Below, piece after piece: positions 1-17,993 of a DNA stretch of 64,000 bases. The position numbers were made by a program, and so were the translations under genes. The DNA is taken from NCBI GenBank assembly GCA_000310025.1, contig FN649745.1, positions 475,441 to 539,440 on the forward strand, read 5' to 3'. The notes under the pieces were generated by a model. That model did not search any database. It saw nothing but the letters and a program-made list of their open reading frames with translations, and had not been told where the DNA came from. This DNA is from Ectocarpus siliculosus (taxonomy: Eukaryota > Sar > Phaeophyceae > Ectocarpales > Ectocarpaceae). The number at the start of each line of letters is the position of its first letter. Positions within the stretch are counted from its first letter, which is position 1.

Positions 1-434
1 GTTTCGCTTGGGGGGGGGGCGGCACCGGGCCCAGGATTTGTTCTTCTTCGGGTTGGGGTTCGCTGGGGGGGGCGCTTTCCTTTTGCGGGGCTCGCCGAGA
101 CGCGTCCCCCTGCGGGCGCCACGCCAAGAGAGATTCCCCGGGGGGGGGGGGGGGGGGGGTAGAAGGTGAGCATGCGGCACGACGCAAAAGCGACAAGGAA
201 AAAACTGCTCCCAACAGGTGTACAGGCGAGCACAAGTGACACACCCGGGCTAGCGGCGAAAGACGCTCGTCGGGATGTGGGGAACAAATAAGCGCTGAAC
301 GACATACCCTTACTGCAGGTTCCTGCTGTCACTGAAAACCTACGCTCCTGTTTGAAGAAACTCTGTCCGGCCCGCGCGGTTCTGCGGCACGCAGCTCAAG
401 GGGTACACGACGTGATTGCGTACGCGAGCGTACC
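1..434. other. Contig-edge sequence, no gene seen
   Basis: The first ~160 bases are dominated by long G runs and G/C-stretched words, which look like low-quality base calling at a contig edge rather than real biology. From about 170 to 434 the sequence has normal composition. I see no exon in it apart from the likely 3' untranslated region of the minus-strand gene whose stop codon is at 435-437. Confidence 0.6.
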
Positions 435-3400
435 TCAAAACACCCCACCCGCCTTGATCAGGGCCTTCGTCTGCTGCCGCTACATCAGCACGCCCGCTCA
501 GAGAGGTGAATACCCTCTTGTGCACGATGTGCACATTCCCACGCTTCTCTCTCTCTGGACACTTCTACTTCTCCCTCCTTTGTCAAGAAATCTGTCGTCT
601 CTTGCTAGAGAAACCTCTCTAGTCCCGTGTACACACACGGTCCCCCGATACCCATCGCCGGTGCTCGAGCAGAAGGCACCAAACGGGAGGCTGTGGGATG
701 GAGAACTCCAGCGACAAGCGAGTACTCGCTCCTACGAGGACAAGACAAGAAAAAATGTGAAGTTTCACCCCCCCAAAACACACCCGTCTCCCGCCTCGAG
801 GGCTATCGAAATACACAGACGCAAAATGTCCAGACACTCAGCGCACGCTCTCGAGCCATGCCAGATTAGATCGCAAAACTAAGTAGCTCATGTGTGGAAC
901 CACACATACCTTGCACAGGACGAGGCACTGCTTCAGCAAGTCGTGAAAGCGCTCTGGAAAGCCTGCCTCCACCGCCGTTATGCCGAACGAGTGCTCCTGC
1001 CCCCCGCGGTCGACCAGAGTCAGCAAGTCCATGCCCAGCACGGACGATGCGTGAGAGATGGTTGCCACCGTGAGCAGTGGCAAGACTCTCTGGGACGTGA
1101 ATCCGAGAACGCTCGAGTGAAAACAGACGTGGCTGGCGCGACACGTGCGGGTGGGTGCATGCGGATGGATACGGGGCGGCGGGCAGAAAAAAATGTGTGT
1201 GTATCAAGGGGGAAACGACAACAAAGCCGGGGTGGAACCAAAACTTTTTCCAGCGAAAAGGGATTAGAAAAACACCTGCCCGAAAACCAACACTTCCGAC
1301 ACACGCCCGAAGCTCTGGAGGCATGGACTCCCAAGCACCAAGCCAGGATTTCAACAGCGTCTACTATCGGACCACAGCATCGCCAGTACGCGATCTTGCC
1401 TCCCGCCCCCTTGCCCAACCAAAATACATTTCCCCGCCGCTTGACCCGTTTGTCTCACTTGCACGTGAGGTAGAGCTGCCCGACGCGCTTCGCGTGGACC
1501 GCCTTGCACTGGCACAGCACGGCCTCCTTCGCCATCGGGCGGAAGCGGGCCGCGAACTCACGCCCCGCCGGGGTGCTGCTTGCAGCCGAGCCGCCGGCGC
1601 CGTCCCGCAGTGCCGCGATCAGCGCCTCGCGGTGACCTTCAACCGCTAGGAGGCGATCTCGAACCTACGGTCAAGTTTGGTGCCGTACGTGTGGTGAAAG
1701 AGGGGAAACGGTGGGCGGTGTGGTGTCTGCTAGGAGCGTGGCGGCTGCTCTAGAGGTCATCTGAAAACACCAAGGGGGGACTGGGCGATAAACATCAACA
1801 GTCGGGGGATCGCGATGTCACGAATCCCAACAACAACAAGCGGCGCAACACGAGATACAAGGGGGGTGAGTGTCGTTTTCACCGAGGCTGAATGAAGCTA
1901 GTGTTTCTTTATACTCGAGAGAGAGAGTTCGCAAACACATCTGACCTGCGCGTCCTTTCGTCGCACCCTCGCCTCCGCCTCCTCGTCGCACCATTCCTTA
2001 ACGTCCTCCCAGGTCGCCCGAATCAACGACCGAATGCCCTCCGCCACCGACGAGCCAGAGCCCACCTTTGCACCCCTACCTTCGTCCCCCTCACCACCAC
2101 CGCCACCGCCGCCACCACCACCACTTGCGAAGACGTTTTCATCGTCCACGTCGACCCCCTTCTGGGGAGGAAAAGAATCGCCGCCGCCGCGGACGTGTTC
2201 TCTCGCTCGCTCCATCACCTCCCGCGCCTCCTCTACCCCGCAAGCCGACACAGGCGGCCGTCGCGTCGTCAGAGGGTACGCCGATAGCGGTTTCGAGCGG
2301 GTCGGTCGAGGAGGCGCTAGGCCTGCGGCAGCACAGAAGAGAGAGAGGGGTGGACTGTTGGTTCTTGCCAGCAGCGACAAAAAAGTGAGGGTGTTGTGTC
2401 AAACGCATCGGTGTCGTTCAAGCGTGGTATGTTATGTTCCCATCTTCGGTAGGCTGGCTCACGCTGATTCCACTGGATTTTCAGCGCGTCTTGCTCATGA
2501 GGTTGCTGAATGATACAAAGATGGAGCCAGGGTGAAACCGACACAACACGAACACCACCACGCTTCATATTCAGGAAGCAGATACTTTGGTTGTGAAAGC
2601 GAAACGCCCGGAGGGCATCCACAGCGTGAAAATAAGGCGAGGGGATTACTCACCGCACGCGCGATACTGAGGCAGCAAGGTGGCCTCAAGCCTCGCAAGC
2701 CGCTCCTCCTCTTGTCTCACGAACTCCTCGAGGGGAAGCGCGTAGCGAGTCAGGTTCACGACGTTCTCGTGTGCGTACATGCCGACGAGGTCACTGCGGC
2801 CGTAACCCGGGAAAGAGGGAAGGCGGCAGAAGCAACTCTTGCGGTAAGGAACTGCCTAGCGCACGATTTAACCACAATATTAGAGTGTATGGGAAGGTAA
2901 TAGCTGCCACTCCGGGCCAGTAAAATGTCACCGGCCGCCACCATAAATCGTAACACAAAGAGTCGAAGTGGCCTAAAAAATACCACGAACACTTGGTCGA
3001 AGTATCAAGTACAAGGCACCATCTGCACACCATATCGCTGGGTCTCCCAACCAAAACGGCATTCTTGGGTGGATGTCGGTGCTGCTGTCGCTCTAGACGA
3101 AAAAGCATAGGAAAGAACATGAGGGGTGACAGCCGGTGTTGGCACGTACAAGCGTGGTGCCCGGTCCAAAAACAAAAGTGTTGTCAACGCCGGGGAACGC
3201 ACCGCACGTAGTGAGGGTCCAACGACACCTCTTCCGCGTCCGTGGCAAGGAAGCTCAGGGGCATCTGCCTCTCCACGAGCACGTTTCGAATCGCCGTGTA
3301 GAGGTCGTCGCCGGTGCGCCCAGAGAAGCGTGCTATCGTTCCCGCAAGGCTCAGGATGGGCGCCTGCTTCTGGAATTCAGAGCAAGAAGCCGGTGTAACC

Positions 3401-5471
3401 ATCCGTTAATTGGATGAATACGAGTAGGAATCGGCAGGGGTCCAGCTACATCGGGTGTTGTGCGATGCACCTCGACAGAAAGTGGCGGCAGGTCGGATTG
3501 CTTGCCTAGGCTTCTAAGGTGGAGAGCTATACTTCGATACGGCGTGTGCGAGAAAGGGAAACGGAGAGGCAGAGACAGAGAGAGAGAATCAGATCAAACA
3601 ATGAAGGGGCTCAAGAAAGAGCACCAACTCACTCTTGTATCCGCGTAGAACTGAATCACCAGAGTCCTGAGCTTATCCCGAGTTACGCCCACAGTTAGCT
3701 TTACAGTAGCCCAGTCACCCGGCGCGTCTGCCGACTTCTCCGCTGTAACCTTTGTGAGTTCATCGTCAAGCCGAACAGCGAATTCATAGTGAGCAAGCGC
3801 ATGGGCGCATGGGATAAACGAATTGATCCGCGAGCTTGGGCCTGATCCAACGGTTCACCTCCGGGCTACTCATAAAAAGGGCTGCTGCTTCTTTGAAATG
3901 ACCGCACCATATGAATCGATGGGACAATATGAAACGGGGGGTGCAATAGAGCGCACGCGTTTTGGTTTGCATTCTGTAAACCGATCAAGATCGTATCTTG
4001 AGAAAGCGGCCGATACGTTACAAGGGTCTTCGGAAACCGCAGATACAAGGCCATCCCTCCGCGACCGTATTGCATGGAGTACATTCAGTCGGAGAGCTCT
4101 CTCCCCTCCCAGCCGCCTCACCATCTTCTCGGTCTGATGCCTCACCACCAGCCCCCTGGACAGCATCACCCCCATGTACACGTCGGACACAGACTCCCAG
4201 GTCACGTCCGGCCGGAGGTAGACCTCGACGGTTCGCAGAGGCGCCGGGAGCACGTGTCTTTGCCCGCGCTCCTGCCCGGCGGCGGCAGCGTGCTCACCGC
4301 TTTCTCCAGCGCCCTGCCCCGCCTGGCCGTCGCCCCCTCCCCCGGCCGCCGCCTTGGCGACGAGCGCGTTGTCCGGCTTGGGAAACTGCGACACGTTACG
4401 CGGGTCGCGGATCTCAACGAAGTCTGGAAAGCCACCCTCTCTTGCGGCAGGTGGGGGCAGGCTTGGCAGCTCCGAAACCGGTGCTACTGCGAGTGCGGAA
4501 GTGCCTTTGGTATCTGTCTCTGCCTCCGCCATGCCGACCATGTCCAGCGTGCCTTGCCAGTCCAACGGCAGTTCATCCGCATCAGTCGACGCAGCAGCCG
4601 CGCTACCGTTGCCGAGGTCACCTCCTGCGTTCCTGCTTACGGCATGATGGGCATCTCCACGGAATGCACCGGTTGCAGCATCAACAAGAGAGGCAGGAGT
4701 GTTCGCGGCCCACGATACCATGCGCCCGCCCGCCGACATCAACATGCCAGCGGCTGCAGCACCGCTGCCGTATCCTTCATCGACGTTGTCTAGAATCTGG
4801 GGTTCCTCGCCCAGGACTTCCCCGGTCTCGTTGTTCTGTATCGTTGCATCCCGGTGCTGCTGCTGGTCGTCTTCGTCCTGCTGCTGTTGTTGTTGCTGCT
4901 GCGGCTGCTGGCCCTGTGGTGAGCTATGGATTGGTTGTGCTGTTGCGGTGGCAGATGCTGCGGAGGAATCAGTCTTACCCTGTACGCCCAGCCCTATCCC
5001 TTCAAAGTCATTCAGCCAATCTGCCGGGAACGCATCCGCTATCGCCTTCCCGTCGTCCGCCAAGAGCTCGCCCGCAGCACTGGTGCCCGTGACCTGTTGT
5101 AGCGCGGGAGGTGAGAGCGACCCGAGGAAAATATCCCCTCCCTTCCCGACAGAGCTTCTTCCTCCCCGGAGAACGCTAGTAGTAGTGCTCCCGCCGGAAG
5201 CAGTGTCGTCGATAGAAGACATAAAATCAGCGATGTCTTGCTCCTCCTTGCTCTGCCGCACCCTTTCCTCGCTCGCCCCTGTGCCGTGCACAAAGCTTCC
5301 GGCAGACGCCATGACCGCAAAGCCCTGCACACCCTTAGACAAAAGGTGTCCGTGCCGCAACTTTGACTTGCGTGCTGCGTGCGGCAGAGGGAACGCGCAG
5401 ACAGCACTTGGATATTTCTGGAGGGGGGAGTGTAGGAGTTCCAGTGGTTCCGCAGGCGTCCATGAAGGCAT
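435..5471 (-). CDS. Protein of unknown function, 8 exons
   Basis: I do not recognise the family. Proposed exons, in order of translation, are 5471-4122, 3749-3633, 3369-3203, 2793-2654, 2322-1946, 1664-1459, 1087-910 and 479-435. Reading phases agree at every junction and the frame closes at a stop. The product is about 859 aa from the ATG at 5471, or about 806 aa from the ATG at 5312 (MASAGSF), which may be the better start. The first exon is low-complexity, with a Gln tract around 4870-4915 and Ala/Gly/Ser-rich stretches. It then becomes ordered near its end (PLRTVEVYLRPD, DVYMGVMLSRGLVV). The later exons look like a folded helical domain (for example DLVGMYAHENVVNLTRYALP and GITAVEAGFPERFHDLLKQC), interrupted by a poly-Gly insert. 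The acceptor at 3749 has a weak pyrimidine tract and is the least certain junction. No signal peptide or membrane segment is evident. It is head-to-head with the GTPase gene. Confidence 0.75.
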
Positions 5472-5813
5472 TCGCAGAGCTCCTCTGAGAGAGAGGCAGT
5501 GCTCGTTGGTTGGTTGTTTTCGACCAGAAGCACCGTTCTTTCAGGCTGTCTCTCTCTCGGTCCCAACAGAACAGTACAACAGCAACATCAACCTCGGCTA
5601 TTGTGTGCTTTTCCGCCCCCCAGCTGAGAGCACGGTGATCCACTTTCCATCCACGCTCTTGGGTGCCTTCTCCGCAGGAACCATCTCTGAAACAGCACAT
5701 TGAGAGCACTGAGCGCTCGGTACAACCCAATCCCCCCTCTTCCCCAACTCATCGTGTGTTTCGTGCTCTGCTTCGGCGGTAATCGTCATCTTCGGAGCCG
5801 TGACTACAACAAC
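5472..5813. promoter_or_regulatory. Divergent intergenic region, shared 5' region
   Basis: This stretch of about 340 bases (about 500 if the minus-strand gene starts at 5312) separates two genes transcribed away from each other. It must hold both promoters unless an untranslated first exon lies elsewhere. I see no TATA box I would defend. The call rests on the position between two start codons only. Confidence 0.5.
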
Positions 5814-11672
<5,859 letters not shown>

Positions 11673-13496
11673 CGCGTGGCATTTAGCAGCGGAGCCGAAG
11701 AAAGGGCGGGGGACCAATTTGCAAGGGCTTCTCGTGAGTCGACGCCCGTGTTTTTTCTGCCTCCGCGGCCACACGGTCGTTCTCGCGGGACGGGGTGGCT
11801 TCTTGTTCGCTCTTTTTCGGGAGCCTGTGTGAGGTAGATCATTGCTGTGGGCGTTCGGTCGTTGTCTATGTAGGAATGGTCTGTGGCACGGGAGAGGCTC
11901 TTTGTTGGTATGGTGTGTGGCCGTCTCGTTGTCTCTGCTGCCGCGGGGCGAACTTTGTCAATTGAATGTAGCATAGGAATCGTTAGCTTATACATGGTGT
12001 TGTTGGAAAGAAAAAAAATAGACACATGCTTGTATTGGATTGCACGGCATGTACGTACGTGACGAGGTGCATGTCGTACGACCGTGATATGAGAGGGAAA
12101 CGAGAGCGGGAATGAGAGATGTAGATACGCCTGCGCGGGCGTTCCATTGTGGTGGAAATAAGAATGGTTGCTTGCATCGGATCATTTTTTCTCTGATCCG
12201 CCCCAAGTCTTGACATTGAGGGAAATGTAGGGCTGTGAAAGCAACCATACATACATACCTGGTAGAATATTNNNNNNNNNNNNNNNNNNNNNNNNNNNNN
12301 NNNNNNNNNNNNNNNNNNNNNNNNNNNNNNNNNNNNNNNNNNNNNNNNNNNNNNNNNNNNNNNNNNNNNNNGGGATGGGGGACATGGAGGAAGCGGGAGG
12401 GTAGCCAGTGACCTCCGTTGTAGGAATCATGCGCGTGTGTAGACAAAGGTTGGCAAGTTTCGGCACCTGCGTTTGTGCACAAAATAACACCCTGCTATGG
12501 CTGTGTATGAGAGGCGACGCTTGCCCCCATGTCTTGGAAGAGTGGTGAGTGTAGATTATTATGGCTTTCCTGTTTACGTTTTGAGTGCATGGCGCGGCTG
12601 GTTGTGCGCGTGCAGAGCGCAACTACTGCTGTACAGTATCCGAGTCCAGACTCAAACATCTAAGACCGTTACTAAAAATAGTAGGAGTATTGGACAGCCT
12701 TCACCTTTGTCACAGCGCCCCAATTTTCGGTTTCTCGATTGAAGGCGTCAGGGCACGCTGCGCGGTTGGTTATTGACCCATTTTGTATCATTGGCGCGGC
12801 GTGACGGAGTCGTTTCTGTTTCCGCAACAAAAAAAAACAACACCTGCGACGGATTTCATTCGCCGCTCCGAATACGTGCGGAATGTTCATGCTTCCAGCA
12901 TGCAAGAAAAAAAATGCTCTGCTACATACAGCAGTGCATCTTGGGACTGCCTCCGCGTAGAAATGAAGTTTCTCTACTTCTTGTGTTGGAGGCGGAGACC
13001 CTAACCGTACAATTGTAGCCCCCGAAACCTACAGACATTTCATGAGGAGAAAATATGCAACCTCCCTCTCGCCGTGCCTCAGATGGGTACGATTGATTGG
13101 TTGGCGCTGGGTGGACGTGCAACTGCAATTGTGTGCCTTTCTGCTGCTCCAGCTGAAACACAGGCTGTGCATCCGTGTAGACTCTGCTGCTGTGTCCTGT
13201 CCAACTGCTGTATGTTAGCTCGCCTGTTCTCTCACAGGACTACAGTTGTAAACATGCCTCCTTGCACATCTGCTTGCAAAAAAAAAAACACGAACCGACA
13301 GTCCCGTCCAAAGCAGTTCGCACGTCGTCACGTCGTCGAACGTCGCATGCATCACGAAGACTACTGCTGTCGCTCCGCTGTATTCCTCTTGCCCCCTACT
13401 GGCTGTGCTCGGCGTCATAATATAGGTGCACGCAAGCGGGGCTACTGCAAATACCGGGATCGGGAGGTGCCACCTGCAAAAGACTTCGGAAGCAGC
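11673..13496. other. Intergenic region with assembly gap
   Basis: This stretch holds the 3' flank of the GTPase gene, a 100-N gap and the 5' flank of the ankyrin gene. The frame of the ankyrin gene stays open upstream to about 13074, but that part reads as a Cys-rich, composition-driven translation with no family likeness. I see no other gene. Confidence 0.6.
12272..12371. other. Assembly gap of 100 N
   Basis: Exactly 100 unresolved bases, the usual placeholder for a gap of unknown size. The flanks are ordinary sequence and no coding exon is interrupted by it. Confidence 0.99.
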
Positions 13497-14798
13497 ATGC
13501 CCCCGAGAGGTTTCTTCAGCCGCCATACGTGCTCACAAAACGCTCTAGCAAACGAGCAAGGACGGAGAGCGCTAAAGGGAGCAGAGGGTGAAACGTTTGA
13601 TCTCTTCTCGGAAGTCCTGACAACACACGGGTGGGCGGAGATGCTGCAATTTCCACTTGAGTGTGCGGCCGCCCAGGGCAATGTGGCCCTCACACAAAAA
13701 TTGCTGAGAGCGGGTGCCGACATGGGGAGTGCGCTTCATGCAGCCGTTCGGTACGGCCATGCAGAGGTCGTGACAAACCTTCTAGAGCATGGGGCATGTG
13801 TCAGCATCAAGGATACGCGCGGCAGTACCCCTCTCCAAGTTGCTGCCGTATTTGGGTACACGGAGATTATCCAGTCGTTGTTACGGAAGGGGGCCAATAA
13901 AGACCTTCTGAATGCGCAGGAGTGTACGCCGCTGTATGGTGCGTTGTTATTTGGTCACCTCACTTCTGCACGAGCTCTCATGGCGGCTGGTGCCGACGTC
14001 AACGTGCGATGCGGTCTATTAAAGAGGACGGTGCTGAGCCTGGCAGCTGAAAAGGGCCATGTGGACATCTTGAGAGCGCTTGTCAAGCATGGAGCGGACG
14101 TGACGGCTGTTGACAATGACCGAGATACGGCCCTTCACGTTGCGGCACAGTTTAATCGAGCGGAGGTGATCGATGCGCTCGTCGACATGGGGACCAACAT
14201 CGAAGCATCTAATCGAATCGGCTGTACACCTCTGCATCTTGCTTGTCACATGCTTCGTGACCAAGCCGTGGTTGCTCTCTCGAAGCGTGGTGCGAATATC
14301 AACGCCCGCGACGATGTCGACCAAACACCGCTGCACCATGTATCATCTGTCGCTGGTGAAGCACGAGGAACCTCGGCGGTCGTAGACCTGTTGCTGAGGT
14401 TAGGCGCAGACGAGACAATCGTAGACAAGAGGAAGACAAACGCGGCGGGATTGCTCAATAAACTTTTGTGGCCTTGCTTGTACCCAGGGGATGCTGAACG
14501 CGTGTACAAGTTGCTATGCAACGCGCCGGCCGACAGAACATGGCGTCGTCGGGGCTTCCTTCTCCTATGCCGTGCCTATCCCGAAAGGGTGCCGCCGAGG
14601 CTGGACAGCAGCAGCACGCTTGTCGACGCAGCACGGACGACTCACAACGGTGCCAAGCTCCCAAGGTTAGAGACAACATGCTGCAGGGATGAGACGACGG
14701 TGGAAGAGAGCTTCGGTGACGGCTGGGCTGATGTAGTGTTCAAGGTGCTGACGCTGCCTGGGGAAGACGTATTCCGGGCGATCGTGGGGTACCTGTGA
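13497..14798 (+). CDS. Ankyrin-repeat protein, intronless
   Basis: This is a single-exon frame of 433 aa starting at MPPRGFF. At least eight consecutive ankyrin repeats run from about residue 50 to 310. Clear units include GSALHAAVRYGHAEVVTNLL, GSTPLQVAAVFGYTEIIQSL, DTALHVAAQFNRAEVIDALV and GCTPLHLACHMLRDQAVVAL. The repeats should form a stacked helical scaffold for protein binding. The C-terminal ~110 residues are not ankyrin: they include WRRRGFLLLCRAYPERVPP and end DVFRAIVGYL. My recollection, not checked, is that brown algal genomes carry many intronless ankyrin genes with this kind of tail. The absence of introns stands out beside neighbours with 8 to 27 exons and suggests spread by retrocopying or tandem expansion. 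The partner is unknown. Confidence 0.88.
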   Translation: MPPRGFFSRHTCSQNALANEQGRRALKGAEGETFDLFSEVLTTHGWAEMLQFPLECAAAQGNVALTQKLLRAGADMGSALHAAVRYGHAEVVTNLLEHGACVSIKDTRGSTPLQVAAVFGYTEIIQSLLRKGANKDLLNAQECTPLYGALLFGHLTSARALMAAGADVNVRCGLLKRTVLSLAAEKGHVDILRALVKHGADVTAVDNDRDTALHVAAQFNRAEVIDALVDMGTNIEASNRIGCTPLHLACHMLRDQAVVALSKRGANINARDDVDQTPLHHVSSVAGEARGTSAVVDLLLRLGADETIVDKRKTNAAGLLNKLLWPCLYPGDAERVYKLLCNAPADRTWRRRGFLLLCRAYPERVPPRLDSSSTLVDAARTTHNGAKLPRLETTCCRDETTVEESFGDGWADVVFKVLTLPGEDVFRAIVGYL

Positions 14799-17700
14799 AG
14801 CTGGTGAGACGAACATTCCTCACACGCGCAAGGGGATTTTGCACAGTGTTACCTGATACACCATAGTCGTTTTCGAGCAAATTACGGCGTCCTGTTGTGT
14901 GTTCGTCGTGGTATCACCCGTAAACTCATCATGTGGTGACGGTTGCAGGTCGTGGTCTACACTATGTGTCCTCCGTGCAGAATCCGCGAAGGTTGATTTG
15001 TCCCCCACCACCTAACGAGTCACTAGACGCGTCAATGTACTTCTACGGATTGCTTTGCAGAATGTGTATATACTCATAACCTGTAACTTCGTCACTTTTT
15101 TCGTGGAGCGTCCGCACCTCGTCCATATTGGCGACCTTCATACGGGCCGAAAGCAAGTGTTTACCGCAGGGGTATCAACTCTTGATGTGACGATACAGAC
15201 AGCTTCTCCCGTGCGGATATTCAATTGTTGACACCATGCGGGGCTACCGTTCCTGTGAAAGTCCTCTACCACGGGTATGCGTACATTTTCCTTTTGATAT
15301 GTCCAGCAGATCATCGGTCTACATGATACCTGCTTACTTGCTTTTCCGTCCCCGTGCTACCGACAATGTGTTCTTGGAAAATATTGGCAGATGATCCAGA
15401 AGGCGAAAGCCTCCGATAAATCGGTCCACGAGAGGCCCTTTGATTGGTGCACACTGTTCAGCCTACACGCGCTCAATTGTCGAGTGCGTCCTAGAACCGT
15501 TTCAACAAGGCAACGAAGCTATACAGATAAGCACAATATGGGTGTGCTACTTCTTGACCTGCCTGCTTTGGGCCTTGCCTCCGCGGGGGCACATACGTGG
15601 TTATCTTATCAGCCGATAGACAATAATTGGAGAGTTTTTTTTGTTAGCTGAATTTCATGCCGCCACACGTTGCCGGGAGGAGCGCAAGACTAGGCAACGA
15701 CCTCATGAACATATTTGGAACAGTTTCGGTGGAGAATTACTCTGTAGGAGGGGTGGCTTACAGGTATGAGTGGAGTCAGAGGTGGGGGGGCGTCAGGCAT
15801 ATACTCGTAGAAATCATGGAGTCGAATGGAGGGAAGTCCTTCGGAGACGGTATAGAACAGGATGACCCATTGCGGGGAAGGGTTTCGAAATACAGGGGGA
15901 AAAGCCTTGTTGCGTTGATAAGAGCAAGGCTGTGGACTTGCCTTTGTCACGGCACAGTGTCGGAAGACATTCTGGAGGTTGCGCGATGTGAGCAGAAAGT
16001 GGGGGTGCGGGTGCGGGACGTTTTTATGAACACCTTTAGGCTCCACAGCCGTTGGACTCGCGCGTCCGGAAACTGGGGAACATCTAGCTCTGATTCGAAC
16101 TCGTTGCTACTCAACACAACTCTGTGTGACATGAAAGTAGTACCATTTTATTGATAAAGTTGTCTGCAATGAGCCAGTAACGGTAACTAACACCCGCCGG
16201 TTGAGTGGTAGGTGCGCTTCCCTTGACGTTTTTAGCGTGCGAATATTATTGCTCTTTCCTGGTGCATTGACTTTGTTCTTGACATACGTATGTGCAGCAA
16301 CTGTCATTCTGAGTATCACAGCTTGCTGAGTCGTATTACGCACGTAAGCACGTCGCTAGAATTTCTTATTGTTGGCGAGTAGTAGATGCATAGCATATGA
16401 TTGGTCAACATTATGTTGAGTACGTGTTGTATACGCTCGAGACGACGTCAGTCGGATCTTTGCCGGTCACGTTGTCTGATTGGTTGACACTTTGGGATAT
16501 TAGTTCGAAGTGTGTTTCCGTCGGTATGTTTTGCTTGGATGGTGCAGCCCCCGCGCAGCCCCCATCATCTCACTCCGTTTTTCTTCCGGTCTCTCCTACT
16601 AATATACTACGTTTTCTTCAATATCTTTTTTTCTACCTGGGAACTCTCCATCCTCGTGCAAGAGCCCGCCGGCACAACTCTCTCACGGAGGTTGATTGCC
16701 ACGAGCAGTGTAAGCCGTGTCGCAACGCACCACGTGCGGATACACTGTGCTCTGAGTTACGCTTGTGGTCGATTGTAAGATCGCATCAGGTGCGTTGCTA
16801 ACGTACGTCGGACGTCACTATCTCATGTCGCGCACGAGCTGCAGACAGAGATTTGAATCTTTCTCTTTCCGCACACTTGACAAGCCCGTGCTAAAGGTCA
16901 TCTAGGTACGCGGTTTTCGTCAACTTCAAGCCTCACACCAAACCTCTATTCCGAGATATTGCTGGGCAAGGAGCGAGTACAAGAGCACCCGCTGGCAAGA
17001 TGTTTTTTTTGGGCGCTAACCAATATTGATGCACACGCTCACGCTCTCAGAGCAGCAGCAGCGCCACAGCGAAGAGGCGAGAACAGGCGGGCGGAAGACT
17101 ACATGAGGCTTGGGTATCTTGTTGGTAGCAGCGGCGCACCCGTCTCGTACTGTCACGGCGTTGGGGTTACTGCGTGTGAAGAGACACCAGAGGTCAGAAG
17201 GCGGCCGTCCTAGACTAAATGGGGCGGGTGACTCGAAGTTGGTGCTACCATAACACCCATGGAATATGGAATGCCTACTGGTAGCGGATGTTGACGTTTG
17301 AAGAACGTAGCTTTTCGTCTCCGTTTGCACGAGATCGGAGACGCGTGTGCAAGAGGTTGTTCTCGCGCCACTATGGGTGGAGACAGGGTGTAATATGGGT
17401 AATCATTTCCCTCTTGATGTGGAAACCTGGGTATTCTCACTGACACCCCAAAATAAAGGGCATGCAAAAAGCCAGAGAGAGCAGACAACAGCACCCGAAA
17501 CCAAAAAATCTCGTGGATGCGGGAGCATTCCTGACACATGTGGCCCGCTACGGTTGCCGTCGAACCATGTGTTGGCCTTCACCCAACGATGTCACTGCGT
17601 TTGACCTGGTGTCTGTCCATATCGTGTGCCCGTGGAAAATTTCACAAGGCACTGTTACGAACCCCTCTTGTCGAGCCCACAACCTCTGCGGGGATACATT

Positions 17701-17993
17701 ACAAAGCCCCGACATCCTACTTCTACTCCGGCAATTATGCAGGAACCAGATCCCCATAGGGCCCCAAGCACGAACACTCTACCGAGAGCGAAATGTTACC
17801 GTTTCTTGTGACTTCCGTTGAAGGAGCGAACAGTGCTCCCGGCATAGGTTGCGATTCCGTGCCCTCCAAAGTACAATATGCAATCTAAAAGTGTGGCAGA
17901 GCGCAGTATACAAGTGTGGCGTAGTACAACGCATTAGGTGTGAACCCATGGACATCCGACCAGCGCTTGCTCATGTAGTATGTCAGTGGTGCA
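14799..17993. other. Intergenic region between convergent genes
   Basis: This is the tail-to-tail interval between the ankyrin gene and the GH81 gene. An ATG-started frame of 165 codons lies at 15657-16154 (plus). It has no family I recognise and no neighbouring exon that extends it. The remainder (14.8-15.6 and 16.2-18.0 kb) shows short, overlapping frames in all registers, as expected of non-coding DNA. Confidence 0.5.
15657..16154 (+). CDS. Doubtful 165-aa hypothetical ORF
   Basis: This ATG-started open frame (MPPHVAGRSARLGND) runs for 165 codons in an otherwise empty interval. Composition is mixed, with no signal peptide, membrane segment or repeat. I recognise no motif. It may be a chance frame or a remnant of an older gene. 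It is reported only because it is the longest plausible frame between 14.8 and 18.0 kb. Confidence 0.15.
   Translation: MPPHVAGRSARLGNDLMNIFGTVSVENYSVGGVAYRYEWSQRWGGVRHILVEIMESNGGKSFGDGIEQDDPLRGRVSKYRGKSLVALIRARLWTCLCHGTVSEDILEVARCEQKVGVRVRDVFMNTFRLHSRWTRASGNWGTSSSDSNSLLLNTTLCDMKVVPFY

Noticed and set aside
4699-5703. 334-codon open frame on the plus strand
   Set aside because: It is antisense to the first exon of the minus-strand gene, mirrors its Gln and Ala/Gly codon bias (Cys and Ser runs), and has no splice-consistent neighbours.
13074-13496. Upstream extension of the ankyrin frame
   Set aside because: It is in frame and open, but Cys-rich and unlike any ankyrin N-terminus. The start at 13497 is more plausible.
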